From NCBI GenBank assembly GCA_020633295.1, contig JACKDW010000021.1, positions 62,001 to 126,000 of the forward strand: a DNA stretch of 64,000 nt. The letters run 5' to 3'. Below are positions 9,097 through 21,231 of the stretch, one piece after another (positions within the stretch are counted from its first letter, which is position 1; every line of letters begins with the position of its first letter). This stretch comes from Myxococcales bacterium (GTDB lineage: Bacteria; Myxococcota_A; Polyangia; Nannocystales; Nannocystaceae). The position numbers and the translations under genes are program-made. The notes under the pieces are model-generated. The model saw only the letters and a list, made by a program, of their open reading frames with translations, had not been told where the DNA came from and searched no databases.

Positions 9097-10998
9097 ATGG
9101 CTTACCCGCACCTTACACATGACCTTTGGAACCTGTTACGAAGCCCGCGCTGGACGCTGGCGGTCCCGATCGCGCTCGCGCTGTCCGGCTGCGGCGACGG
9201 CCAGGGCGAGACCGACGGCCCTGACGGCGGTCCCGCCGTCCAGGACGCCTACGCGACGCTCGAGGACACGCCGCTGACCGTCGAGGCCGCAGACGGCGTG
9301 CTCGCCAACGACGACGGCGACGTGGTCGGGGCGAGCGACGCCGCGTCACGCGGCGGCGGCGAGGTCGCGCTCGCGGAGGACGGCGGCTTCACCTACACGC
9401 CCGCGGACGGCTACTGGGGCCGCGACGAGTTCACCTACGCGCTCGACGACGACGACGAGCAGCGCGGCGTCGTCTACGTCTCGGTCGCGCCGCGGCTCAG
9501 CGATCCCGACGAGGTCGAGCTGCACCGCGCCGGCGTCGCGCTCTACGGCCGCACCGACGAGGATCACATGGGCTTTCGCGCCGCGCGCGTGGGCGACGTC
9601 AACGGCGACGGCCTCGACGACGTGCTGACCTCGGCGCCCTTCATCAACGCCGGCGGCGTCGACACGGGGCGCGTGTACGTGATCTTCGGCAGCGAGGAGC
9701 CGGACGCGATGACGCCGGAGGGCGCGGTCAACGGCGACGCCGGCTTCGTCATCCAGGGCGTCGCGCCGAGCCAGCGCATCGGCCAGATCCTCAGCGGCGC
9801 CGGCGACTTCAACGGCGACGGCCTCGCCGACATCGTGTTCTGCGATCAGCAGGCCTCGCCCGATCCGGTCAACCTCCCAAGCGCCGGGCGCTGCTACGTC
9901 GCGCTCGGCAAGACCACCGGCGAGACGATCACGACCGAGCAGCTCGAGGCCGGCGACGGCGGCTTCGTCATCGACGGCGGCGAGGCCTTCGACCGCGTGG
10001 GCTACTCGGTCGCGAGCGCCGGCGACGTCAACGGCGACGGCCTCGACGACCTGCTGATCGGCGCGCCCTTCGTGTTCACCGACTACGACAGCTTCCGCAA
10101 CGGCGCCGCGTACCTCGTGTACGGCCGCGCGGACGGGGCCCACGTCTCGCTCGCGGACGTGACCAACGGCCAGGGCGGGCGCGTCTACCGGCCGAGCGCC
10201 GACAACCAGCGCATGGGCTGGAGCGTCGCGGGCCTCGGCGACGTCAACGGCGACGCGCGCGACGACTTCGCGGTCGGCGTGACCTACGACGGCTGGGACT
10301 ACAACGACGTCCCGATCGGGCGCGTCGCGGTCTACCTCGGCGACGGCGGCAGCCCGGCGTTCCAGATCATCAGCAACGCGGAGAACGACGGCGTGGGCGC
10401 CAGCGTCGCGGCCGCGGGCGACGTCAACGGAGATGGCCGCGCGGACATCTTGGTCGGCGCGCCGCAGGGCGAGCAGAACACCGCGTATGGGGTCGGCCGC
10501 GCGTTCGTCGTGTTCGGGCAGGAGCAGGCGGCCGACGTCATGCTCGCGGACGTGGCCCAGGGGACCGGCGGGTTCCGTATCGGCCTGCAGCAGGCGATCT
10601 CCAACTGGAACATCGGCGGGGTGATGACCGCGCTCGGCGACATCAACGGCGACGGCAAGGGCGACATCGGCCTCGGCGTCCCGCGGGCGCCTGGCAGCGA
10701 CGACTACTACGAGCCCGCGCCGGGTCAGGCGTACGTCATCTACGGCAAGGACGGCACCGACGCGGTCGCGCTCGAGCGCGTCGCCGAGGGCGAGGGCGGC
10801 TTCGCGTTCGAAGGCACCTCGCTCGGCGGGGACGTCGGCGTCGCCATGGCCGGCGCGGGCGACGTCAACGGCGACCGCGTGCCGGACTTCGTGCTCACCG
10901 CGCCGCGGATCGACAAGAACGCGACCAACAACGGCGCCGCCTACGTGATCTTCGGGCTCGGCGCGCCGCCGCTCGAGACCGGCGACGCGAGCGAGTGA
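9097..10998 (+). CDS. FG-GAP beta-propeller lipoprotein
   Basis: A 633-residue exported protein. A signal peptide ends in a lipobox with Cys (ALSGCGDG). Residues ~45-130 form a tandem-95/cadherin-like domain (VQDAYATLEDTPLTV..NDDGD..GGFTYTP..YWGRDEFTY). The rest is seven integrin-type FG-GAP repeats, each with the calcium loop GDVNGDGxxD (GDVNGDGLDD, GDFNGDGLAD, GDINGDGKGD and others), predicted to fold into a seven-bladed propeller. Such proteins are surface adhesion or ligand-binding modules that need calcium. The gene diverges from the smr gene; the next gene on the right is convergent. Confidence 0.85.
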   Translation: MAYPHLTHDLWNLLRSPRWTLAVPIALALSGCGDGQGETDGPDGGPAVQDAYATLEDTPLTVEAADGVLANDDGDVVGASDAASRGGGEVALAEDGGFTYTPADGYWGRDEFTYALDDDDEQRGVVYVSVAPRLSDPDEVELHRAGVALYGRTDEDHMGFRAARVGDVNGDGLDDVLTSAPFINAGGVDTGRVYVIFGSEEPDAMTPEGAVNGDAGFVIQGVAPSQRIGQILSGAGDFNGDGLADIVFCDQQASPDPVNLPSAGRCYVALGKTTGETITTEQLEAGDGGFVIDGGEAFDRVGYSVASAGDVNGDGLDDLLIGAPFVFTDYDSFRNGAAYLVYGRADGAHVSLADVTNGQGGRVYRPSADNQRMGWSVAGLGDVNGDARDDFAVGVTYDGWDYNDVPIGRVAVYLGDGGSPAFQIISNAENDGVGASVAAAGDVNGDGRADILVGAPQGEQNTAYGVGRAFVVFGQEQAADVMLADVAQGTGGFRIGLQQAISNWNIGGVMTALGDINGDGKGDIGLGVPRAPGSDDYYEPAPGQAYVIYGKDGTDAVALERVAEGEGGFAFEGTSLGGDVGVAMAGAGDVNGDRVPDFVLTAPRIDKNATNNGAAYVIFGLGAPPLETGDASE

Positions 10999-11063
10999 GG
11001 GTCACGCGGACAGGCGACGCGCGCGAGGTCACTCGCCCGCGTTGACGCGCGAGGCGTACGAGC

Positions 11064-13238
11064 TCACTCCCCCGCGCTGACGGGCTCCTCGGACGCCTCG
11101 ACCAGGATCGAGGCGTAGAGCACCGGCGCGAGCGCGAGGGCCTCGGGCGGCGCGGCCACGAGCGCGACGGTGCGCTCGCCGAGCGGGCGCTCGACGACCC
11201 GCGCGACCGCCTGCCCGTTGCGCTGCACGAGGTACGAGCGGAACTCCTCGGCGCCCATGCGCGCCGTGAACTGCTCGGGGAGCCCGTGATCCTCGCGGAC
11301 GTCGACCGCGCGCCGCAGCGCTGGATCGAGCGTGAAGATCACCCCGTCGGGCTCGCCCGCGTCCGCGTCCGCGTCCGCGCGCGACGGCGCGACGACGAAC
11401 TCGACGAGCAGCCCGTCTCGGCGCGCCTGCGCGTCGACGAGGCCCTTGAACACCGGGAGCGCCTCACCCCGCGAGACCGCGAGCGCGGTCTCCTCGAAGC
11501 TCCAGGGGACCGTGAAGACGACCTCCTCGTCGACGACCCGCTGCTCGCGGTGGGCGAGCGCGAAGGTCTCGACGTCCTCGCGCGCGACCTGCCAGAGGCC
11601 CGCGAGCATCGCCAGGGCGGTGACGCCCGCGAGCGCGCCGACGAGGTAGCGGGCGAGCCTGGGCAGCGTGATCGGCAGCGCGCCCGCGAGCACGGTCGCG
11701 ACCCCGGCCGCGGCCGCCAGCGCGAGCGGGTCGACCGCGATGCCGCGCAGCCCCGGGATGGCCTCGATCGCCTGGGCCCCGAGCAGCAGCCAGAGCGTGA
11801 ACGACAGGCTGCGACGCGCGCGCTTGGCCAGGCTCGGGGTCCGCCGCGGGAGCAGGGTCCACAGCGCCGCGACGAGCACGCCCGTCGCGATCAGGCTGCC
11901 GCCGCCGATGATCTGGGCCGGGCCGCCGAAGGCCGCCGCGACGACGACGCCGGCCGCGGCCCCCCAGAGCGTGACCAGCACCATCCGCGCGTTGCCGAGC
12001 AGGCGCTCGACGACATGACCTCCAAGCCAGATGGCGTAGAGGTCGAGGATCAGCCCGATGAGGTCGGTCTGGACGAACGCCGCGGTGAACAGGCGCCCCC
12101 AGCTGCCCGCGCGCCACAGCTCCGGGCGTGAAGCCGCCGACGCGCAGCAGCCCGAGGCCGCCGGCGCCGACGAGCTGCGTCGCCACGTAGCCGGCGACGA
12201 GCGCGAGCGCGACGAGGTGCGTGACGTAGACCGGGCCGCGGCGCCGCGGCAGCCGCTCGGTCTTCAGGAAGCTGCGCAGGCGCTCGCCGACCCCCTGCGC
12301 GTAGCGGCGCAGCTCCGGCTCGAGCTCGAAGACCTGCTCGACCATGTCGAGCGCCGAGCGCGAGGCGCGGACGACCCGGTCATCCGACGGCCCCGCGAGC
12401 GCGCGGACGCGCTGCAGCTCGTCGACCGCGAGCTCGCGCTCCCCGGCGCGCGCGAGCGCGATGCCGCGGAACAGCGCGCCGCTCGCCTTCGACAGCCCGA
12501 GCGACTTGCAGTGGCCGACGACCGCCTCGTCGACGTAGCGGCTCGCGCCCGCGTACGCGAGGAAGGTCAGGCGCGCCTGCCCGAGCAGCTCGGCGGCGTT
12601 CGGGTCGGCGCCGAGCGGCCCTCCTCGAGCGCGCGCAGCAGCCCGGCGGCGTTGTCGAGCCGCCCCGCCTCGCCGTAGGCGCGCAGCAGCCCGAGCGCGA
12701 GCACGGGGCGCATGGCCGCGTAGCCCGGGTGAAACTGGCCCTCGAAGTGGGCGATGCCCTCGCTCCAGCGCTGGTCGTAGAACAGCATCGAGACGATCTG
12801 CTCGTGGATCACCGCGAGCTCGCCGCCGTCCTCCGCCTCGCCCGCGAGCTCGCGGAAGTAGTTCAGCGCCGCGTCGACGCCCTCGCGCTCGAGCAGCCCG
12901 AGCCCGTGCAGCACCTGCTGCTGGCGCTGCAGCCCCGCGCCCGGCATCAGCAGCGAGCGCGCGGCCGCGAGCCGCACCGCCCACGAGAGCTGTCCCCGGG
13001 AGAAGGACCTTCGAGACATGCCCTCGAGGACCCATGGGATCACGACCGTCAAGCACGTGAAGCCGACCGCGACGAGGCCCAGGAACGCGTCCTCGCGGCG
13101 CATCGCGACGACCGTCGCCGCGAGCAGCCCCGCGACGACGAGCATGTAGACGCGCTGCCCGGGCTCGAGGCGACGGAGCAGCCGGAGCAGCGCCATCCCG
13201 AGGATGACGGCCGTGATGAGGAGCAGGTGTTCGAACAC
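11064..13238 (-). CDS. TPR and rhomboid-like membrane protein (two frameshifts)
   Basis: A protein of about 724 residues spread over three frames. Residues 1-75 hold two or three hydrophobic helices, 90-380 a TPR-like helical region, and the C-terminal half a rhomboid-like membrane domain (WGRLFTAAFVQTDLIGLILDLYAIWLG..ERLLG, then GGGSLIA) followed by a soluble tail. Reading requires a shift near 12617-12622 (ggccc run) and a compensating one near 12122-12126 (ccggg run); with both, EEGPLGADPN and GGFTPELWRAG join smoothly. Rhomboid catalytic elements are degenerate: Ser is present in GGGS, but the HxxxN and TM6 His are replaced. Start is GTG at 13238, 54 nt after accA, at the end of the mutL-miaA-accA run. 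Confidence 0.65.
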
Positions 13239-13291
13239 GCGGGACCCGAGCGCAGGCGCGGGCTCGACCGCGCGCGCCCGCCGTCCTCAAT

Positions 13292-14256
<965 letters not shown>

Positions 14257-14260
<4 letters not shown>

Positions 14261-15231
14261 GACGCACCTCCGACGAACTCTTCGGCCAGACCCCAGGGGA
14301 AGCTGCGCGCGCTCTCGATGTGAACCGTCATGATCGTCTCGGCGTTGAGCTGATGCCGGAGGTAGGTCCGCTGACGCCGCGCGTACCGCCGCGTCTCGGC
14401 CTTGATCGTCCTGACTGCTTCCTCGAGGGACAGCTCACCTCGCAGGTGGAGGAGCAGCTGCCGGTAGCCCAGGCTCCGCATCGCCTTGTGGCGGTCATCA
14501 TACCCGGCGGCGACGAGCTTCTCTACCTCCGCCAACCAGCCCGCCGCGAGCATATTGTCACAGCGTCGATCGATCGCCGCGTCGACTGACGCGACCCCGG
14601 GGTCGAGAACGATCATCAGGAGCGAGAGCAGACGTCTGGGCGGATCCTCGCGGCGCACCGCGCTCACGGGCCGGCCGTGCACCCGGCACAGCCACAGCGC
14701 CCGCACGGCGCGAACGACATTGCGCGGGTGCACGGCGCGGGCGGTCTCGGGGTCGACGCGCGCGAGCTCGGCGTGCGCCGCCCCGGGCTCGTCCTGCTCG
14801 CGCCGCTCCCACGTGTCCATAAATGCAGCTCGTTTTGGATCCGCGAGCTGCGGATCAGCGCCCGCGCTCGCGCCGCTCTGGCTCACGAGCGCCGCGCGCA
14901 GGTAGAAGCCGGTGCCCCCGACGAACAGCCCGGGCCGCGGAGACGCGCGCAGGAGCTCGTGCGCGTCGCGGCCGTAGTCCCCGGCGCTGTAGTCCTCGTC
15001 CGGGCGCACCAGATCGATGAGGTGATGTGGCGCACAGGCGCGCTCGACCGCGGTCGGCTTGGCGCTGCCGATGTCGAGCCCGCGGTACACCTGCACCGAG
15101 TCGCAGCAGAGGATCGGCAGCCCGAAGCGCGCCGCGACCTCGAGCCCGAGGCGTGACTTTCCCGACGCGGTCGGGCCCGTGATCGCGAGCGCGCGCGGGA
15201 GCGCCTGCGCCTCCTCGGATGTGGACGACAT
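14257..15231 (-). CDS. miaA: tRNA dimethylallyltransferase
   Basis: A 324-residue MiaA. It transfers a dimethylallyl group to N6 of adenosine 37 in tRNAs that read U-starting codons. Seen are the P-loop GPTASGKSRLG near the N-terminus, the CDSVQVYRGLDIGSAKPT substrate loop, HHLIDLVRPDEDYSAGDY, GGTGFYLRA, and the C-terminal QRTYLRHQLNAE region. The gene lies 28 nt downstream of mutL and overlaps accA by 4 nt. The mutL-miaA pairing is known from other bacteria such as E. coli. The ATG at 15231 is preferred because it starts just before the conserved domain. Confidence 0.97.
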
Positions 15232-15259
15232 CGCCCTGCGGGGACCCACGCCCGAGAGT

Positions 15260-17606
15260 TTACTGCGCCCGCGCGCGCTCGCCGATGAGCGCGGACGCCG
15301 TCCACCGGCGCACGCCGGGCACGGCGTCGATGGCGTCGCCGAGCTCGATCAGCTCGCCGATCCAGCGCCGCGCGAGCCGGGGCGCCGGGTCTGCGCCGCG
15401 GGTCTCCGCGATCGCCGACAGCACCTCGCGGCGACGGGCGCTCGCGTCGCCGGAGCCGCCCTCGCCCTCCCGGGCGCGCAGGCGCAGCCACGGGATGACG
15501 CGGTCGATCAGGTCGGTCACGTCGGCGTCGTCGATGCAGTTGCGCAGGTGCGCCGGCACGCCGCGCACGACGATCGCGTCGTCGCCGAACGCGTCGAGGT
15601 CGACGCCGAGCTCGATCAGCTCGTCGCGCGCCGCGACGCACAGCGCCACCTCGTCCGGCAGCCGACGCACGATGACCGGCGAGAGCAGGCGCTGCACCGC
15701 GACCCCGCCGCTGCCGCCGATGTCCCGCGCGAGCCGGCGATAGACGAGGTGCGCGCGGAGCTGCCGGAGATCGACCGCGAGCAGCGCCTCCTCCAGCGCG
15801 AACAATGCGACAGGTCCGGGGAGACATGTCAAAAGTCGCGGCAGGTTCGCGGACGCCACGTCAGACTCGGGCTCGACGACCGTCGGCCCCGCGCTCGCGT
15901 GCTCGACCGGCGCGTCGAAACCTCGGGCGGCGCGTCGAGCTCGGCGGAGAGCGCGGGCTGGCGCGGCCGGAGCTCCGCGGCGCGCCACTCCGGGTCGGCG
16001 ACCGGCGGCGCGACGGGCTCAGGTCGCAGGACGCCGCCGCGGCGTGACTCGTCGCGCCGCTCCGCGCGCGCGAGCAGCTCGCGCGAGACGCCGAGCGCCG
16101 CCGCGGCCTGCTTGAGGTCCTGCTTCGTCTCCGAGTAGTTCGTCGTCAGCGCGCGCGTGCTCAGACGATACGCGCCCCCGGCGCCGCGTCGCGCTCGCCC
16201 CGTCGCCGCGCGTCTCCCCGGCGAGCGCTCGCCGCCGTCGCGCCAGCCCGCGGCTCGCCCAGTCCGCGACCACCAGCCGCGACCAAGCCCGCTGTCGCGC
16301 GCGCGGTCCGTCTCGCCAGGATCCCCTGAGAACATGTCCAAAAGAACATTTTGCTGAACGCGGTCGAGACCGCCGCGCTCCGCGTCCGCGCCGCGCTGGG
16401 CGTCGGCCTCACGCGCCTCCACCTCACGCGCCTCCACCTCACGCGCCTCCACCTCACGCGCCCCCGCCTCGCGCGGCCCGCCTCGCGCGGCCCCGCCTCA
16501 CCAGACGCGGCCTCACCAGACGCGGTCGCGTCGGCGTCGCCGCGCGCCGCGACGGACGGCTCCACCGCCGCGCCGCCGGCCCAGGGCGCGCGCGCGAGCT
16601 CGCGGCCGAGCACGCGCCGCAGCGCCGCGTACACGCGCTGCGGCTCGCTGAAGCGGACCTCGGCCTTCTGCGGGTGGACGTTGACGTCGACCGTCGTGCG
16701 CGGCGGCTCGACCATCACGCACGCGATCGGGCTCTTGCCGGCGGGCAGCGCGTCGCCGTAGGCCTGGTTGATGATCTGCGAGATGCTGCGCTCGCGAACC
16801 ACGCGCCGGCGCACGACGATGAACGCGGCCGACCGGCCGCGCGCGGCCGCCTCCGGGCTCGAGAGCCAGGCCCGCACGCGAACGCCCTCATCCTCGCCCT
16901 CGAGGAAGAAGAACGGCCCGCGCCCGCGTCGCCGCAGGAGCTGCTGGACGCGCTCGTCCTCTGTCCCCGGGCGCAGGTTCAGGAGCTCGCGCCGGCCGTG
17001 CCGCAGCGTGAAGTGAACCTCGGGGTGCACCAGCGCCATGCGGATCACCGCCTCGCTGCAGTGCCCGACCTCGGTCGCCTCGGAGCGCAGGAACTTGCGG
17101 CGCGCGGGCACGCTCGCGAACAGCCCGCGGATCTCGACCTGGGTGCCCACGGCCATCCCGGCGGGCGACAGCCGCGGCTCATCGGCGGGCACGCTGCGCA
17201 GCTCGACGCCGACCTCCGCGTCCGCTTGCCGGCTGCGGACGCACAGGTGAGCGACCGCCGCGACCGACGCGAGCGCCTCGCCGCGGAAGCCCAGCGTCTG
17301 GATCTCGACCAGGTCCTCCGGCCCCCCGAGCTTGCTGGTCGCGTGGCGCACGATCGTCAGCGGGAGGTCGTCGGGGTGGATCCCGCGGCCGTTATCGCGC
17401 ACGCGGATGCACGTGAGACCGCCGTCCTCGAGCTCGATATCGACCCGCAGCGCGCCCGCGTCGATCGAATTCTCGACCAGCTCCTTGACCACGGACGCCG
17501 GTCGCTCGACGACCTCGCCGGCCGCGATCTGATCCGCGAGCGCCTGGTTGAGCCGGACGATCCGCCGCGAGGGCGCGACGAACGAGTTGTAGGAGGTCGC
17601 TGCCAC
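15260..17606 (-). CDS. mutL: DNA mismatch repair protein MutL (frameshifted in this sequence)
   Basis: The N-terminal 350 residues are an intact GHKL ATPase: LNQALADQIAAGEVVERPASV, ENSIDAGA, DNGRGI, RHATSKL, TLGFRGEAL, NVHPQKAEVRF. The C-terminal dimerisation domain (LPRLLTCLPGPVALFALEEALLA .. QRLLSPVIVRR .. LIDRVIPWL) lies in another frame. The linker is in a third frame, with EVEAR repeats and a QNVLLDMFS segment. Two one-base losses, near 16456-16475 and 15921-15932, would restore one protein of about 780 residues. The C-terminal domain lacks the DQHA(x)2E(x)4E endonuclease motif. The start is GTG with a -10-like TAATGT 6 nt upstream and a -35-like TTGCTT. Confidence 0.85.
16411..16470 (-). 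repeat. 15-bp tandem repeat in the mutL linker
   Basis: Three perfect 15-bp units (16411-16455) and a fourth degenerate one (16456-16470), encoding repeated EVEAR in the frame that continues MutL. One of the inferred mutL frameshifts lies at the degenerate end, next to a run of five C. Confidence 0.85.
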
Positions 17607-17612
17607 GACCCG

Positions 17613-17642
17613 ACATTAGGGCGATTGCGAGCGCGCAAGCAA
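17613..17642 (-). promoter_or_regulatory. Promoter of mutL, leaderless type
   Basis: TTGCTT (17637-17642, minus strand), an 18-bp spacer, then TAATGT (17613-17618), ending 6 nt before the GTG start. It suggests mutL has its own leaderless transcript besides any read-through from the GGDEF gene. Confidence 0.5.
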
Positions 17643-17701
17643 CCGGACAGCGCTCGCCGCGCCCGTCGCCGACGCCCCCTGCGCGGCGCCGCAGCGGCGG
17701 C

Positions 17702-18589
<888 letters not shown>

Positions 18590-18819
18590 CACGTGGGCGG
18601 CAGGGGACCAGGCAGCCGCTCTCCCGGAGCACAGGGTACCAGACCCGCCCGAGCCTCGAACCGCGCGTGCCGAGACGACAATGTAGGCTCGATGCACACC
18701 GCGACGCGATCTGAACGCGCGCGATGTCACATCCGTGAATGTCGCGCGCGACACATCCGCGCGCCCGGAAGCGCCGTGATTTTGACCGCGAACACCCCGC
18801 GCTGCTATCACCGCGCATC
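18590..18819. promoter_or_regulatory. Divergent region with 12-bp palindrome
   Basis: The 230 bp between the divergent FHA-GGDEF and penicillin-binding genes contain a perfect 12-bp palindrome (gtcgcgcgcgac, 18741-18752) flanked by two direct copies of cacatccg (18728-18735 and 18752-18759). This is a plausible operator, but no regulator can be named. Confidence 0.35.
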
Positions 18820-20493
18820 GTGGAAGCTCCACGCAGACGGCTCGGCGGTCTTGGCGCCGTCTTCTTTATGGCCTCGCTGGGCGCGCTCGCCTTCTACGTG
18901 CAGAAGCAGGCGATTCCCGAGGAGCATGACGCGATTCGCACACGCGCGACCGCGCTCCCGCAGGCCATCTCGGAGGCGCCAACGCGCGCGCTGCCGTGGC
19001 AGGATCGGCTCGATCTCGCGTCCTTCAAGCCCGTCGAGGTCTCCGATAAGGTCAGCGCGCCCGCCGGCCCCGCGGCCGCTCCCGAGGGTGCGCCCGACGC
19101 CGACTCGACGGCAGAGGGCGCCGAGGAGCGGAGCGATCCGAACGCTGACGCCGACGTCGGTGAGGCGCCGCCCGATCTCGCCAACAGCCGGTTGGTGCAG
19201 GAGCTCCCCGACGGGCATCGCATCCTCACGACGATCGATCCTGTGCTGCAGGACTCCGCGCTGCAGATCTTCCGCAACCGCGAGGTCCCCTACGGCGCGG
19301 CCGTGATCCTCGACGTCCGCGACAACTCGGTGCTCGCCATGGCGGGGCACTCGAGCATGGACCCGCAGGTTGATCCCCTCGAGATCCTGACGACCGCGTG
19401 GGCGCCCGCGGCCTCGACCTTCAAGGTCGTCACGGCCGCCTCGCTGCTCGCGAACGGGCGCGCTGATGGGCGCACGCAGGCCTGCTACTCCGGCGGGCTG
19501 CGCGACATCACCGACGAGCTGCTGACCGACGACGCGCAGCGCGACAGCAAGTGCGCGACGCTCAGCGCCGCGCTCGCCTACAGCCACAACGTCGTCATCG
19601 CCAAGCTCGCGCTCAAGCACCTCACGCGCGACCAGCTGCAGACCACGGCCCAGGACCTCGGCTACGAGCGCGAGATCCCGTTCGAGTTCCCGCTCGAGAC
19701 CAGCCCCGCCAACATCCCCTCGGTCGCGACCGAGCGTGCGAAGGTCGCGGCGGGCTTCTGGCACGTCGACCTCAACCCCGTGCACGCGGCCGTGCTCGCC
19801 AGCGTGTTCGCCCGCGGCGGCGTGTTCCAGCCGCCGCACGTCGTCGCCCAGGTCATCGGTCCCGACGGCGCCGACGACACCCCGGCGCTCCCTCGCACCG
19901 AGCGCGTGCTCTCGAGCGAGGTCGCGCGCGCCGTCGGCGTGATGCTCGAGGGCACGACCACGCGCGGGACGGCGAGCAAGAGCTTCTTTGACTCGCGCGG
20001 CAACCCGTACATCAACGGGGTCACCGTCTCCGGCAAGACCGGCAGCCTCACCGGCAAGCGCGCGCCGGCGCTGAACTACAACTGGTTCATCGGCTACGCG
20101 CCGGCGGACAAGCCTGAGATCGCGTTCGCGGTGCTCCTCGCCAACGAGCCCAAGTGGCGGATCAAGGCCCACTACGCCGCGCGACGTCTCGTCCAGATCT
20201 ACCTCGATCGGCGCGCGGCGATCCGCGACCATCGCACCGCGACGCTGACGAGCGACGGGCGCCTGCTCATGCCCGCGGCCTTCGACTCGGAGGCCGAGGT
20301 CGCCGTCGACGCGACGCCCGAGCCCGAGCCCGAGTCACCGAGCGCGCCCGCCGGAGCGCCTGACGCCGAGACGTCAGGAAGCGATCGCGGCGACGAGCCG
20401 CGCGAGGACGCGACGGCGGAACCGCCGCACGACGACTTGCCCCCAGTGCCAGGTCCGGTCGCGCGACCGCACCGGTCAGCCAGCCGCACGTAG
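18820..20493 (+). CDS. Penicillin-binding protein, transpeptidase domain
   Basis: A 557-residue membrane-anchored DD-transpeptidase. One N-terminal transmembrane helix (about residues 9-28) is followed by a ~100-residue Ala/Pro/Glu-rich spacer and the catalytic domain with all three motifs: STFK (nucleophile Ser199, Lys202), SHN (255-257) and KTGS (406-409). It would cross-link peptidoglycan in the periplasm and be acylated by beta-lactams. No transglycosylase domain and no obvious FtsI/PBP2 dimer-module motifs; the short N-terminal region resembles PbpA/FtsI-like class B proteins. Start is GTG at 18820, 8 nt after TATCAC. The C-terminal ~80 residues are low complexity. Confidence 0.88.
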   Translation: MEAPRRRLGGLGAVFFMASLGALAFYVQKQAIPEEHDAIRTRATALPQAISEAPTRALPWQDRLDLASFKPVEVSDKVSAPAGPAAAPEGAPDADSTAEGAEERSDPNADADVGEAPPDLANSRLVQELPDGHRILTTIDPVLQDSALQIFRNREVPYGAAVILDVRDNSVLAMAGHSSMDPQVDPLEILTTAWAPAASTFKVVTAASLLANGRADGRTQACYSGGLRDITDELLTDDAQRDSKCATLSAALAYSHNVVIAKLALKHLTRDQLQTTAQDLGYEREIPFEFPLETSPANIPSVATERAKVAAGFWHVDLNPVHAAVLASVFARGGVFQPPHVVAQVIGPDGADDTPALPRTERVLSSEVARAVGVMLEGTTTRGTASKSFFDSRGNPYINGVTVSGKTGSLTGKRAPALNYNWFIGYAPADKPEIAFAVLLANEPKWRIKAHYAARRLVQIYLDRRAAIRDHRTATLTSDGRLLMPAAFDSEAEVAVDATPEPEPESPSAPAGAPDAETSGSDRGDEPREDATAEPPHDDLPPVPGPVARPHRSASRT

Positions 20494-21231
20494 CGAGGGC
20501 CTTCACGCTCAACATGCACCGATGCAGGACGCACTCGGCACGTGTGGCGGTGCGCCCTTGCACGGTCGAATCGCCCCGGTGAGAAGTCTGACGTCGACCG
20601 CCGGTCGTCAGCCGCGCGCGTGAACGCGTGTGTTGACTCGCCGACCAAGCGGCCTCATGACCCCGAACAGATCACGCGCGTGGGGTAGTGACCCCAAGCG
20701 ATGATGAGCTTTGGCGCACGACTGAGCCGCGGCCCGTTGGGCCGTCCTGCCGCAGGACGCGGCCGCTCCCCACAAATTCACCCAAACACGGCGAACATCA
20801 CGATTCACCGGGCGAATGTGGTCAGCCACCGACGCGCACGACAGTGTGCGTCCGGTGCCACTCCACGTGCACAATTGGCACCCACAAAACCCACCCGGTC
20901 GCCCGGCCACCGGCTCCGGAACTCGAACCCGCGATCACCGGCGAGGGGCTCGATAGTGACCAATTCTCGGTGTTTCACGCGCACGCTCGAATATGTCGCG
21001 AAAGCCAGATGCACGGGACCGCGAGGGCGTATTCCTGTATCCTCTTGGAGCGTGAGGGAACACCACACCTGCGGGACCGGCCCCACTGCCGGTACCGAAC
21101 CGGTCCTTCGTCCGAACGGACCCTCGAGTTTTTTGTATTTACACTTACGATTCCTACAAACGCCATCTCACCCCGCGCTCGGTACGCCGAGCGGCGTGTG
21201 AGTCCGGTCGGCGATTCCCGGATGTCGCAGA
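20494..21231. other. 738-bp non-coding stretch
   Basis: No convincing gene: open frames here lack the third-position G/C bias of their neighbours. The stretch is A+T-richer than average, above all 21128-21165. It holds two hairpins followed by six T (see the terminator entry), and probably the promoter of the propeller lipoprotein. Confidence 0.6.
21076..21134 (+). terminator. Terminator-like double hairpin plus T6
   Basis: A 6-bp stem (21076-21081 with 21088-21093) and a second stem ggtcc/ggacc (21102-21106 with 21118-21122) are followed 6 nt later by six T (21129-21134). It points rightward and lies ~100 nt before the next start, so it could end a small RNA or act as an attenuator in the 5' leader. 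Confidence 0.4.

Noticed and set aside
11464..13290. Single 608-residue protein in one minus frame
   Set aside because: Only its middle third is coding-like; both ends are Arg/Pro/Ala noise while the adjacent frames carry the conserved hydrophobic and TPR segments. It was therefore interpreted as a frameshifted gene.
20900..20960. tRNA gene suggested by gcgggttcgagttcc on the minus strand
   Set aside because: The stem next to the putative T-loop does not pair, and no acceptor or anticodon arm can be drawn.
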